A stretch of 12,304 nucleotides of DNA from CAZOKH01 sp964580315 (GCA_964580315.1 CAZOKH010000096.1:1-12304), one strand, 5' to 3'; counted from the stretch's first letter, positions 1 to 7,557 are shown. Notes: a model not told the origin generated them from the letters alone. Translations and numbers: made by a program.

Positions 1-1088
1 TCTTCGAACATGGGGCTGTGTGCTGACTGCTCAAACGTATAGAAGCCTTTGACCGGCGCCTGTAATTTGTCGAAATAGTCCTTTGCCAGCGGGTAGGCGC
101 AGGTGTAATCATATTTACCGTGCAGGAAATAGGCGGGAATCTCCAGCCTGCTCACCTGTTGGGTCAGGTCAGTGGTTTGCATTTTTTCCCACAGGCTGAA
201 CTGCACGGAGCGCGAATGGAATTTGCCGCGCCACAGGTTGATCTTCTCCCCCAGGGTGTACTCGCGGAACTGCCACGACGGCAGGAAGATGCCCGTGACC
301 ACCGATTTCATCTCGCGGGTGGTGCCAATGCCGGCGCCGTGCATATAGGCGTCGCGCAGCGCATCGTAAGCCGCCGGCAGCGGGACGGTCAGGGTGGGCG
401 GGGCTGCTTTCAGCTTTTTCAGCATGCCTTCGTCACCGGCTTTCTCATAATAATCCAGCGCATACTGGTAAGCCAGTTGTTCCGATTGAATCTGGTGGGA
501 AATTTGCCCCACGCCGATGTAAGCCTGGAACAAATCGGGCCTGTGTGCCGCCGCCTGGATGGCAATGTAACTGCCCCATGAATGCCCCATCAGGTAAATT
601 TTTTCTTTGCCAAAGCGCTGGCGCAAATACTCGGTCACGGCAATGGTATCCGCAACAAATTGCTCGGCGGTCATGGTCTCGGTTGCAATATCCGGGGAAT
701 AGGAAAGCCCGGCGCCGCGCTGCTCCCACCAGGCCACGGTAAAGTCATTTTCCAGGCCGGTGGGGTACCATTGGGTGAGCCAGTATTCGGGCATGCCGGG
801 GCCGCCGTGCACAAACAGCAGCACCGGGTTGTTCACATTGCGGCTCTTGATGAACATGCCCTGTTGCACACCGTTGACATCGACCCAGGTCTTTTCCGAA
901 AGGCTGTCCGCCAGAAGATTGCCTTTTTCATCGAGAACAGGGCTCGGCTTGCCGGAGCTCCAGGCTAGCAGCACACCTCCCAGGATGATGACACAACCCA
1001 AAATGATCGAGAGAGCAATCCACATAAATCGCCCCGCCTTTCGCACGCATGATGATTTAAAAGGTATATCAACTTCAATACCTGCCAT
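1..1088 (-). CDS. Membrane-anchored alpha/beta hydrolase, proline iminopeptidase-like (partial, C-terminus off the left edge)
   Basis: An open frame runs from ATG at 1088 to the window edge without a stop (362 codons). Residues 22-42 form one hydrophobic segment after a basic stretch, so the enzyme is probably anchored with its catalytic domain outside. The domain carries HGGPG (94-98, the oxyanion-hole motif of the proline iminopeptidase family), WEQRGAGLS (121-129), the nucleophile elbow GHSWGS (168-173, Ser170), a likely acid Asp327 in HGKYDY and a likely His357 in SAHSP. The triad therefore looks complete. The family (peptidase S33-like) releases N-terminal residues from peptides or cleaves esters and amides; the substrate here cannot be told. 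The start is supported by a strong GGAGG Shine-Dalgarno 7 bases upstream. It lies 64 bases downstream of the lipoprotein gene and has its own possible -10 box. Only the extreme C-terminus should be missing. Confidence 0.93.
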   Translation of the reverse strand, partial: MAGIEVDIPFKSSCVRKAGRFMWIALSIILGCVIILGGVLLAWSSGKPSPVLDEKGNLLADSLSEKTWVDVNGVQQGMFIKSRNVNNPVLLFVHGGPGMPEYWLTQWYPTGLENDFTVAWWEQRGAGLSYSPDIATETMTAEQFVADTIAVTEYLRQRFGKEKIYLMGHSWGSYIAIQAAAHRPDLFQAYIGVGQISHQIQSEQLAYQYALDYYEKAGDEGMLKKLKAAPPTLTVPLPAAYDALRDAYMHGAGIGTTREMKSVVTGIFLPSWQFREYTLGEKINLWRGKFHSRSVQFSLWEKMQTTDLTQQVSRLEIPAYFLHGKYDYTCAYPLAKDYFDKLQAPVKGFYTFEQSAHSPMFE

Positions 1089-1095
1089 TTAATTT

Positions 1096-1100
1096 CCTCC
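1096..1100 (-). promoter_or_regulatory. Shine-Dalgarno of the alpha/beta hydrolase gene
   Basis: GGAGG on the minus strand, 7 bases before ATG 1088. It fixes the start and places the hydrophobic anchor at residues 22-42. Confidence 0.8.
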
Positions 1101-1119
1101 GCTGCCAACAGATAATCGA

Positions 1120-1125
1120 ATTATA
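1120..1125 (-). promoter_or_regulatory. Possible -10 box upstream of the hydrolase
   Basis: A perfect TATAAT on the minus strand lies in the 64-base gap between the lipoprotein stop and the hydrolase start. Transcription would begin near 1113 and give a leader of about 25 bases that includes the Shine-Dalgarno. No good -35 is seen at 16-18 bases, so the site is tentative; the gene may instead be read through from upstream. Confidence 0.35.
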
Positions 1126-1152
1126 TGGAAAAAAGAGAAACTGAATACCCTG

Positions 1153-1821
1153 CTATTTGCCTGGTTTGCTCATCTCATGGCAAAAATCAGAATACTGCCG
1201 GTGATTAATCGCTTGAAGTTCTTTTCGGGTGGCTTCGTGTATTTCACGCAATTCGGTTGCGGTCTGCTCACGACCAGGACCGCCCTCCAGGTTCATGATT
1301 TCATCCCAGGTGATTTCAAGCCTGGTTTCAAGCTGCTCCCGGCGGGCTGAAAGGCAGCTCCCTCCGTGTTCCAGATGTTTTCGCAGCAATTCATCCGACT
1401 CGGATATGGCTGATTGAGCCGCCGCCGAATTATGCGCCCCACCCCAGATGACCGCTTCTTTTTCAAGGATCGCCCAATCATTCGGCCGCATTTCCTTGGG
1501 CAATTCCAGCAGTGCCGGGTCATGGTTTTTCAGCGCTTCATCAGACAGTTCTTCGGCTTTTTCAATATCTCGCACCACATCCAATCCATCCAGTTGCACG
1601 CTGGAATCTGAGTTGGTGACATCATCGATTGTATTTTGCACCGCTGCCACCACCACCCCTTCAGGCTGCCACTCGCCATCAACCAGCAGTCCTTTTTCTT
1701 CCGCCCACACCACAAAAAATTCTTCAATCAGCTCCCATTCGGCGTCGCTGCAACCCGACAAAAGCAGTGTGCTGACCAACACAACAACCATCAAACCCCA
1801 TTTCCACTTAATTGTTTTCAT
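1153..1821 (-). CDS. Putative lipoprotein of unknown function
   Basis: 222 residues. The N-terminus is a classical lipoprotein signal: Lys-rich start, hydrophobic core 9-21 and lipobox LSGC with Cys24. I do not recognise the mature part. It is rich in Glu, Asp and Leu and looks mostly helical, with a charged region at about 84-150 and a C-terminal helical stretch at 157-205. Two further cysteines (156 and 214) could pair outside the membrane. The start is supported by GGAGGA about 8-10 bases upstream (1832-1836). Its ATG overlaps the stop of the upstream membrane-protein gene as ATGA (1818-1821), so the two are very likely translationally coupled and may work together at the membrane surface. 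No enzymatic motif is visible. Confidence 0.8.
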   Translation of the reverse strand: MKTIKWKWGLMVVVLVSTLLLSGCSDAEWELIEEFFVVWAEEKGLLVDGEWQPEGVVVAAVQNTIDDVTNSDSSVQLDGLDVVRDIEKAEELSDEALKNHDPALLELPKEMRPNDWAILEKEAVIWGGAHNSAAAQSAISESDELLRKHLEHGGSCLSARREQLETRLEITWDEIMNLEGGPGREQTATELREIHEATRKELQAINHRQYSDFCHEMSKPGK

Positions 1822-2426
1822 GGTTGAATCTCCTCCAGCATTTCATCTGCGCCCATGTTGCGCAGCGTTTCCACCAGGTCAAAGTGGACAAATTTAAAAA
1901 ATTCTTCCTTCGTAATCAATTCGTCGGCATATTGTTCGACGTTTTCCTGGTCAACCGTAAAAGATAACTGTGATTCGCCCTGCTCACCGCGATACTCAAC
2001 CGTCAAGTGAGCAATGCGCAAATTCTCTTTGCGATTACGCTCTGTCAGGTCTTGCAGCAGTTCAATGAACACCTCATCGCTGTCATCCATGGGGCTCAAC
2101 CCGGTGTAGCCTTCACTTTCATCCAGGATGATAAACGCCCCTTGTGTTGCTTCACCCATGATGGGAATGACATAAACACTCACACCCGCAATATCGCGCT
2201 CAGCAAATGCCTGGCTCAACTGCTCGCTTGCAACCGGGTCGGGGGCAAGTTGATAAACGTCCTTTGCCTGGCGACCAAACACCCCCAACTTTTGTAAAGC
2301 CAGGGGCGTCAACAGGAGAGCGCCTGCCAGGCAAACCATGCACACTCCCATGATGACAACACAGGTAAGGCACCCTTTCCATTTGCCCCGGGGGGGATTT
2401 TGCTGTTGTTGCGGAAATTCAGTCAT
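1818..2426 (-). CDS. Single-pass membrane protein of unknown function
   Basis: 202 residues from ATG 2426. The frame extends to a GTG at 2456, but ATG 2426 has GGAG at a 5-base spacing and gives a more compact N-terminus. A short Gln/Pro-rich, then basic, cytoplasmic tail (residues 5-18) precedes one hydrophobic segment at about 19-44 that holds several cysteines. The remaining ~155 residues should lie outside the cytoplasm. This part is acidic and mixed alpha/beta in appearance, with no motif I can name. It overlaps the next gene by four bases (ATGA). A well-formed sigma-70-type promoter lies ~100 bases upstream, so this pair probably forms its own two-gene transcription unit. Confidence 0.78.
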   Translation of the reverse strand: MTEFPQQQQNPPRGKWKGCLTCVVIMGVCMVCLAGALLLTPLALQKLGVFGRQAKDVYQLAPDPVASEQLSQAFAERDIAGVSVYVIPIMGEATQGAFIILDESEGYTGLSPMDDSDEVFIELLQDLTERNRKENLRIAHLTVEYRGEQGESQLSFTVDQENVEQYADELITKEEFFKFVHFDLVETLRNMGADEMLEEIQP

Positions 2427-2431
2427 TTTGG

Positions 2432-2435
2432 CTCC
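2432..2435 (-). promoter_or_regulatory. Shine-Dalgarno deciding the start at 2426
   Basis: GGAG on the minus strand, 5 bases before ATG 2426. The upstream GTG at 2456 has no comparable site. Confidence 0.6.
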
Positions 2436-2531
2436 ATTTCCCTGACTCAGCAGCACAACTATTCAATTTGTTTCGAAAAAATGATGATCGGAATGGGGAA
2501 CAATGCGGGCAACCAGAGAATTTCTATCTTC

Positions 2532-2560
2532 AGTTTACCTAATTCTTGAACCAGTTTCAA
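2532..2560 (-). promoter_or_regulatory. Sigma-70-type promoter for the two-gene membrane/lipoprotein unit
   Basis: On the minus strand, -35 TTGAAA (2555-2560), 17-base spacer, -10 TAAACT (2532-2537). The predicted start is near 2525, giving a ~100-base leader before ATG 2426. The -35 lies inside a short inverted repeat (2546-2560). Confidence 0.55.
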
Positions 2561-2607
2561 TAAATTTTTACGCTGCGCAGCAACTGTTTAGACGAAATTG
2601 AAAAACG

Positions 2608-3666
2608 TCACTCTTCCGTCAGGTTCACCACATAGCGCACCGTGTAATCGCTTTCGCGCCCGGCGCGGTACATATCGACCCACACATCGCTGCCGTCCAC
2701 ATACACCATCAAAAACGTGCCCAGGGTGGGCAGGGTGCGTTTGCCGGTGGCATGCCCGTCAGTGATTTGCCACACACCGTCAATTTTCGCGGCGTTGAGC
2801 GTGTGGGTATGCCCTGAAAAATAAGCCAGTGCGCCGTAATCAGCCAGCATCTTCCAGAACCTGTCGCGCGAAACCGGGTATTGGTCCAGGCTGTCGCCCA
2901 CATGACGCTCCTGTTGATTATCCACATCAGGCAGCGGGAACGCCGGTTCATGCCCAAACACAAAAATGTGCTGCCGGTCAGTGGCAGCCAGGTCGGCTTC
3001 CAGCCATTCAAGCAGCACATTCACCATGGCGCCGTCGGTCACCCGGTCGGTGTCGCAATATAAATTCAGCATCACAAAATGAGAATTGCCGTAATCAAAT
3101 GAGTAGGTGGTTTCGGGGCAGCCCTGCGGCCCGCGGCGCGTCAGGTTGGGCGGGGCATCGCCATTGGGATCCAGGTTATATTTTTTAAGCGCATTGATGC
3201 CGATCTTCTTATCATCAAATTCATGGTTGCCCACCACCGGGAACCATAAGAACTCACCCCCAAAAACTCGATCAATGGTCCATTTCGCATCACTCACCGG
3301 GCTCAAGTCGCCCACGGTGATCATGAAATGCGCCTGGTCCAAATTATCAATTGCCTGGCATACCCCGCGAAAGTAATCATTATTATTGTAGTCACCATCG
3401 CCGGTGTAATCATGCGGGTCAGAATTGACCGCGAACGCAAATTGCTCACCAGGAATTGTTGTGGATGTTGGAGTGGGCGGGATGACAGGTGTGGAAGTGA
3501 AAAGCGGGATGGGGGTGCTGCTGGGCGTGGGGGCGGCGGTTGGCGTTGAAGTGCTGAACAAACCCGCCAACATTTCAGGCGGAGAAAAAAAAGCGCAGGC
3601 AGTCGAAAGGCTGAGCAAAATTGCCAGCAGCAGTCGGACCACCCACGCATTCCGTCCGGGGCTCAT
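2608..3666 (-). CDS. Secreted or lipid-anchored calcineurin-like metallophosphoesterase
   Basis: 352 residues. An N-terminal export signal (about 9-24) ends in STAC, a weak lipobox, so it may be a lipoprotein or simply membrane-tethered. A Thr/Pro/Ser linker covers about 38-72. The catalytic domain has the metallophosphoesterase blocks in order: SDPHD (Asp83, His85), VGD (Asp120), GNHE (146-149), GHEP (238-241) and GHTH (285-288). All metal-binding positions look intact, so a two-metal phosphoesterase acting outside the cytoplasm is likely; the substrate is unknown. Residues 90-97 follow a D-x-D-x-N-x-x-D pattern reminiscent of a calcium loop. The start is one base after the stop of the propeller gene upstream, so it is almost certainly in that operon. 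Its Shine-Dalgarno is poor, which fits translation by reinitiation. Confidence 0.92.
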   Translation of the reverse strand: MSPGRNAWVVRLLLAILLSLSTACAFFSPPEMLAGLFSTSTPTAAPTPSSTPIPLFTSTPVIPPTPTSTTIPGEQFAFAVNSDPHDYTGDGDYNNNDYFRGVCQAIDNLDQAHFMITVGDLSPVSDAKWTIDRVFGGEFLWFPVVGNHEFDDKKIGINALKKYNLDPNGDAPPNLTRRGPQGCPETTYSFDYGNSHFVMLNLYCDTDRVTDGAMVNVLLEWLEADLAATDRQHIFVFGHEPAFPLPDVDNQQERHVGDSLDQYPVSRDRFWKMLADYGALAYFSGHTHTLNAAKIDGVWQITDGHATGKRTLPTLGTFLMVYVDGSDVWVDMYRAGRESDYTVRYVVNLTEE

Positions 3667-3667
3667 C

Positions 3668-5758
3668 TTATTTCGTTATCCAGACAACATTCTCCACGAA
3701 GAAGGGCGGTGATGACGGTAATCCAATGGCGCCAAGACTGGTGAAACTTTCGTCTTCCAGCTTAAACAGGGTCAATTCATGTGTGTGCCACACGCTGTTC
3801 TGATCTTGCAGCGGTGCAAAACTGACCAGCAGCAAATAATCGCTGTTGGGAGACCAGACCGCCTTGCGCACATCAGTTGTGCTGAACGGCAGTTCTTGCA
3901 CTTTGTTGTTGATGGTATTCTTCACCAGCAGGTTCTTGCCATTGGTGGCAACAAACAATTTTCGGCCGTCTGGCGAGAGCGCCATGGTGTCGAAATTGTA
4001 TTGATAGTCCAGGTAAGAGTAACCCGATTGGTCAATGGGTGCTGAAAAGACGCCCAGGTGATTATAAAAGGCAAACGATTTACCATCCGGGGCAAACACC
4101 GGCGATTGCATTTCGTTGAATGTGGGCTGGCTTTCTCCACCGCTGATGGACGTCCAACGCACCTCATACGTATAAGAAAAGGTAAACTCATCGGCTGACA
4201 TTTCTTTGGTGCCGTACAGGGTGGTCATTTCATCCGTGAGATTAGTTTTTGAGAAAACCTGGTTGGCAGCCGGCAGAACTCCGTCAATCATGCTGAACCA
4301 GACATCGGTAACATTGGGAGACACACTCTTCCAGAAAATTTTGGTGGCGTCGGCATAGGGATAGATGCCGCGCGGTTGGTCATTTGCCTGGGTAATGCTG
4401 CGCGTGTTTTGACCGTCTGAATCGACCACAAAAATCTTCGCCTGATCGCCGTCCAACCCCAGGAAAGCAACCTGCTCGGTTCCCGGCAGCCAGGCGGCAT
4501 TGACGCAAGTGTCGGGCAGCAGGTAGTAGGGCGTGCAGGGGGTGATGAATTTGTCACTCAACAGGGTCTGCGAACCGTCAGCCATGTTGTACACATAGAG
4601 ATTGCGCGCCTGGTTAATCAGCAAACGCTTGCCGTCAGCGGCGCTGCCCTGTAAATCCATACCGCCATCCAGCAGGGCTTGCAGCGTGCGCTGCCCGCCG
4701 TCAATTGAGTAGAGTCCGCTGCGCTCATCCACACCGCGCTGGCTGCGGTGCGACAGGCTGACCACCAGGTTCATGCCTTCGGGCAGGGCAGCAGCCTGCA
4801 GGCCGGGTAAATTGGCTGCCACTGCAACGGTTGGTTCTGCGGTGGGTTCTGGCGCCAGGGTGGGTTCAAGGGTGAAAGTCGGTTCAACCTGCGGCGTGTC
4901 AGTGGCGGCTTCAACGACTGCTGCAACAACAGCCGTTTCAGTGGGCAAAACCACAGCTTCAGGCCGGGCCTGCACGCGAGCCAGCAGGGGTGGAACAATA
5001 ATCAGCGCCGCGATCACCACAGCCAGCGCGCCCAGCGAAATGAGCGCCACTCGGGCAATGGGGAACGGTTTACGCTGGATGACCGCTTCTTGCGGAACGG
5101 TACGTTCCATGCGGGCTGTGGGCGCCAGGTCCGGCTCTACCTCATCCACCGCAGACATGGACAATTCAGATGAATAATCTTCACCCTGCCCCTGCGAAAA
5201 TTCGGTTTCAGCCGAAAGCTCTTCCCCTTCCACCTCAGAAAACTCACCGGCTGCTTCCTCAACCATAGCCGGGGCGTTTTCCAGGGCGGGTTCCTCCGCC
5301 TGTTCTACGGCAATTTCAGGCGCAATTTGTTCATCCAAAACCGGGGCTGTTTCGGTGAAAGGTTCTTCCGCCGCGGTCTGCTCAGATTCTGGTGAGGTTT
5401 GTTCCTCCGGCGCTGCATTTGCTTCGGCAGCAGGTGCCTCGGCGGCCGGTTGAACGTAATCTGAGGGCGATTGGTCCAGCATGTATTTGCGCTGCGGGCT
5501 TTCAAGACGAGCCTGTCCCAGGCTCATAACCCGTTTCAGGCAATAATGGCGTTGGTGTTCATACTCCGCGCAGACCGACAACAGCCACCAGGCTGTTTCA
5601 TCATTGGGTCTGTTGGATAAGTATTGAACCAGATAGCTTCTCGCGGCAGCCACATTCCCCGATCGAATTGCCTCAGTTGCTGCCTGTAAAATTCCTAAAT
5701 CCAGCAAATCTCTGCCTCTTAATAACATTTTTTCATCTGCATTCAACTTTAGACGCAT
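3668..5758 (-). CDS. Single-pass membrane protein: cytoplasmic helical (TPR-like) domain, acidic linker, beta-propeller-like outer domain (paralogue A)
   Basis: 696 residues from ATG 5758. Residues ~17-96 form a TPR-like helical module with a WW pair (57-58) and YCLKRV (72-77). An acidic Glu/Ala/Pro-rich linker follows (~102-226), then one membrane segment (~236-259) after a basic RKPFPIAR flank (positive inside), then a Thr/Pro/Ala linker (to ~317). The outer domain to the end has WD40/TolB-like blades with repeated SPDG/APDG/SPNS turns. Its only two cysteines (408 and 418, C-x9-C) could form a disulfide. The next gene upstream (5851-7482) is a clear paralogue without the acidic linker. Function is unknown; sensing, scaffolding or cell-wall binding are possible. 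The frame also allows GTG 5785 or ATG 5728; a TATAAT box at 5765-5770 argues against 5785. Confidence 0.88.
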   Translation of the reverse strand: MRLKLNADEKMLLRGRDLLDLGILQAATEAIRSGNVAAARSYLVQYLSNRPNDETAWWLLSVCAEYEHQRHYCLKRVMSLGQARLESPQRKYMLDQSPSDYVQPAAEAPAAEANAAPEEQTSPESEQTAAEEPFTETAPVLDEQIAPEIAVEQAEEPALENAPAMVEEAAGEFSEVEGEELSAETEFSQGQGEDYSSELSMSAVDEVEPDLAPTARMERTVPQEAVIQRKPFPIARVALISLGALAVVIAALIIVPPLLARVQARPEAVVLPTETAVVAAVVEAATDTPQVEPTFTLEPTLAPEPTAEPTVAVAANLPGLQAAALPEGMNLVVSLSHRSQRGVDERSGLYSIDGGQRTLQALLDGGMDLQGSAADGKRLLINQARNLYVYNMADGSQTLLSDKFITPCTPYYLLPDTCVNAAWLPGTEQVAFLGLDGDQAKIFVVDSDGQNTRSITQANDQPRGIYPYADATKIFWKSVSPNVTDVWFSMIDGVLPAANQVFSKTNLTDEMTTLYGTKEMSADEFTFSYTYEVRWTSISGGESQPTFNEMQSPVFAPDGKSFAFYNHLGVFSAPIDQSGYSYLDYQYNFDTMALSPDGRKLFVATNGKNLLVKNTINNKVQELPFSTTDVRKAVWSPNSDYLLLVSFAPLQDQNSVWHTHELTLFKLEDESFTSLGAIGLPSSPPFFVENVVWITK

Positions 5759-5764
5759 TTGGAC

Positions 5765-5773
5765 ATTATAACA
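5765..5773 (-). promoter_or_regulatory. Extended -10 promoter before paralogue A, possibly leaderless
   Basis: TGT-TATAAT on the minus strand (TATAAT at 5765-5770, TG element at 5772-5773), six bases before ATG 5758. The usual spacing would put the first transcribed base at or next to that A. The -35 region is weak, as is common for extended -10 promoters. It implies that paralogue A and the phosphoesterase can be transcribed apart from paralogue B. Confidence 0.5.
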
Positions 5774-5850
5774 TGCCCCATCCACAAGATTTTGTGAATC
5801 AGGATGAGATTATTTGCCCTTTTATGAAGGTTTTTTACCCTGTGTACGGC

Positions 5851-7482
5851 TCAATCGCCAAGCCATTCCATCCGTTCCACAAAATAGGGTTGTGAATCAG
5901 GCGCAGTGACGGCTCCCAGGTTCTGCACCAGGCCGCTGGATGGATCAACCAGGTACAGTTCCTGGTAATGCCAGGCGTTTTCTTGCTCCAAAACGGCCTT
6001 AAAACCAAGCAGCAGCACTTGCTCACCATCCGGCGACCAGGCGGCATCCAACACATCTGCATCACCCAGATCCAAATCCCGGCGGGTGTGATCCACCGTG
6101 TTAAACAAAATATGTTTGCCATTTGCAGCCGCGAATAGCCAGGCGCCGTCGGGCGACAGGGCCAGCGTGCGAACATCGTCGGCTGATTCGACAAAGGTAA
6201 AACTCGATTGGTCCAACGGCGCCACAAACACGCCCATGTTGTTGTAATAGGCAAACACGCCGGCACGGGGTGAAAACACCGGCGATTGCAGATCGTTTAA
6301 GGTTAGCTGACTTTCGCCTCCCTGCAGCGGCGTCCAGCGCACCTCATAGCGGTAGGTGTACAGCGGATTCTTTTCAGCATCCACCTTCCAGCCGTAAACC
6401 GCGCTGATTTTCATATTAAGATTCCACACGGTGAACACTTCATTGGCAGCCGGCAGCCCCCCGTCCATCATGCTGCGCCACACATCGTTTTCAGAAGGCT
6501 GAGCGCTTTTCCAGTACAGCTTGCTCTCATCCGGCGAAGGATAAATGCCGCGCGGCTGCTCGCCGGGCAAGGTCAACCTGCGGGTGTCGCTGCCGTCAGC
6601 ATTGACCACATTAATATAGAACAGACCGTCTTCCCCCACGGTCATATAGGCCACCCGGTCGGAAGCCGGCAGCCAGGCAGCATTGACGCAGGTATCGGGC
6701 AGCAAATAGTACTTCATGCAGGGGGTGATGAAATCATCACTCAGCAGGGTTTGCGCGCCGTCAGCCAGGTTGTGCACATACAATTTGCGTCCATGACTCA
6801 CCAGCAGGTGTTTTCCGTCAGGCGCGGCGCCCTGCAGGTTATTGCCCACATCCGTCAGAGATTGCAGGATGTGCTGTTCGGCATTCATGCCAAACACGCC
6901 TTCCAGGCGGTCAATGCCGCGGTGGCTGCGCACCGACAACCCCACCGCCAGGTTTGCCCCGGCGGGCAGCGGTGCACCTGTCAGCCCCGCAGCGGCTGTC
7001 GCCGTGGGTTCGGGGTTGGGTGAAGCCGTGGGTTCGGGCTGCGCGGTGGAAATTTCAGTCGGTTGGGTTGCAGCGGTCGGTTCTGCACCGGTGATCGGGA
7101 TCAACTCATTGACCGGGGTTGCGGCTGTGCCTGTTGGAAAAGCCGGAGACATTAACAGCGGCGCCACCGCCAGCACACACGCCGACACAGCCATAACCAG
7201 TGCCGCCCCCCAGGTGAATCGCTGTTTGGGTTTGAGAGATGGTGTGGGTTGCGGGCGTTTGAGGCGCATTAATTCCAGGCGGGCTTCTTTGTTGGCCGGG
7301 TTAATTGCCAGCACACGTTTCAGGCAATAAATGCGCTGGCGTTCCTGCTCCACACTGGCAGAAAGGCGCCACCACAGCATTTCGTCCTGGCGGTGCTGCC
7401 TGATTAGTTCCACCAGGGTTTGCCTTGCTGAGGCTCCATCCCCGGCGCGCAGTGCGTCACTTGCTTCCTGCAAGCTTTTCAT
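5851..7482 (-). CDS. Single-pass membrane protein: cytoplasmic helical (TPR-like) domain and beta-propeller-like outer domain (paralogue B)
   Basis: 543 residues from ATG 7482, chosen because AGGTGA lies directly upstream; the frame also allows TTG 7509. Residues ~3-75 are the TPR-like module (WW at 37-38, YCLKRV at 52-57), a basic stretch follows, one membrane segment lies at ~91-112, a Thr/Pro/Ala/Glu linker at ~115-165 and the propeller-like domain to the end, with SPDE/SPDG blade turns. It aligns with paralogue A over both the helical and the outer domain: 27 of 36 residues are identical around LLSDxFITPC...LLPDTCVNAAWLP. The only two outer cysteines (255, 265) match those of A. It lacks A's acidic linker. 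A 92-base gap separates it from paralogue A's start. It is the first gene of the left-hand minus-strand block; its ligand or partner is unknown. Confidence 0.9.
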   Translation of the reverse strand: MKSLQEASDALRAGDGASARQTLVELIRQHRQDEMLWWRLSASVEQERQRIYCLKRVLAINPANKEARLELMRLKRPQPTPSLKPKQRFTWGAALVMAVSACVLAVAPLLMSPAFPTGTAATPVNELIPITGAEPTAATQPTEISTAQPEPTASPNPEPTATAAAGLTGAPLPAGANLAVGLSVRSHRGIDRLEGVFGMNAEQHILQSLTDVGNNLQGAAPDGKHLLVSHGRKLYVHNLADGAQTLLSDDFITPCMKYYLLPDTCVNAAWLPASDRVAYMTVGEDGLFYINVVNADGSDTRRLTLPGEQPRGIYPSPDESKLYWKSAQPSENDVWRSMMDGGLPAANEVFTVWNLNMKISAVYGWKVDAEKNPLYTYRYEVRWTPLQGGESQLTLNDLQSPVFSPRAGVFAYYNNMGVFVAPLDQSSFTFVESADDVRTLALSPDGAWLFAAANGKHILFNTVDHTRRDLDLGDADVLDAAWSPDGEQVLLLGFKAVLEQENAWHYQELYLVDPSSGLVQNLGAVTAPDSQPYFVERMEWLGD

Positions 7483-7483
7483 C

Positions 7484-7489
7484 TCACCT
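7484..7489 (-). promoter_or_regulatory. Shine-Dalgarno deciding the start of paralogue B
   Basis: AGGTGA on the minus strand, ending one base before ATG 7482. This register matches the 3' part of the full AGGAGGTGA consensus, so the effective spacing from AGG is normal. It favours 7482 over TTG 7509. Confidence 0.55.
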
Positions 7490-7548
7490 GCCCATCCACC
7501 CACATTCAAACAGCCGGTTGCGCTGATAAATATTCGTTCCCCTAAAAA

Positions 7549-7557
7549 ATTATAGCA
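7549..7557 (-). promoter_or_regulatory. Extended -10 promoter for paralogue B
   Basis: TGC-TATAAT on the minus strand (TATAAT at 7549-7554). No strong -35 is seen. The predicted start near 7542 gives a leader of about 60 bases. It has the same extended -10 form as the site before paralogue A. Confidence 0.5.

Noticed and set aside
120..968. Two plus-strand open frames opposite the left-edge hydrolase
   Set aside because: The minus frame is open from 1088 to the edge and has the full alpha/beta hydrolase motif set.
2572..2581. GCTGCGCAGC palindrome downstream of the phosphoesterase as a terminator
   Set aside because: With a minimum loop only about three base pairs form, and no T run follows in the direction of transcription.
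5759..5785. GTG at 5785 as the start of paralogue A
   Set aside because: It has no Shine-Dalgarno, the added residues do not resemble the paralogue, and it lies upstream of the TATAAT box that appears to drive the gene.
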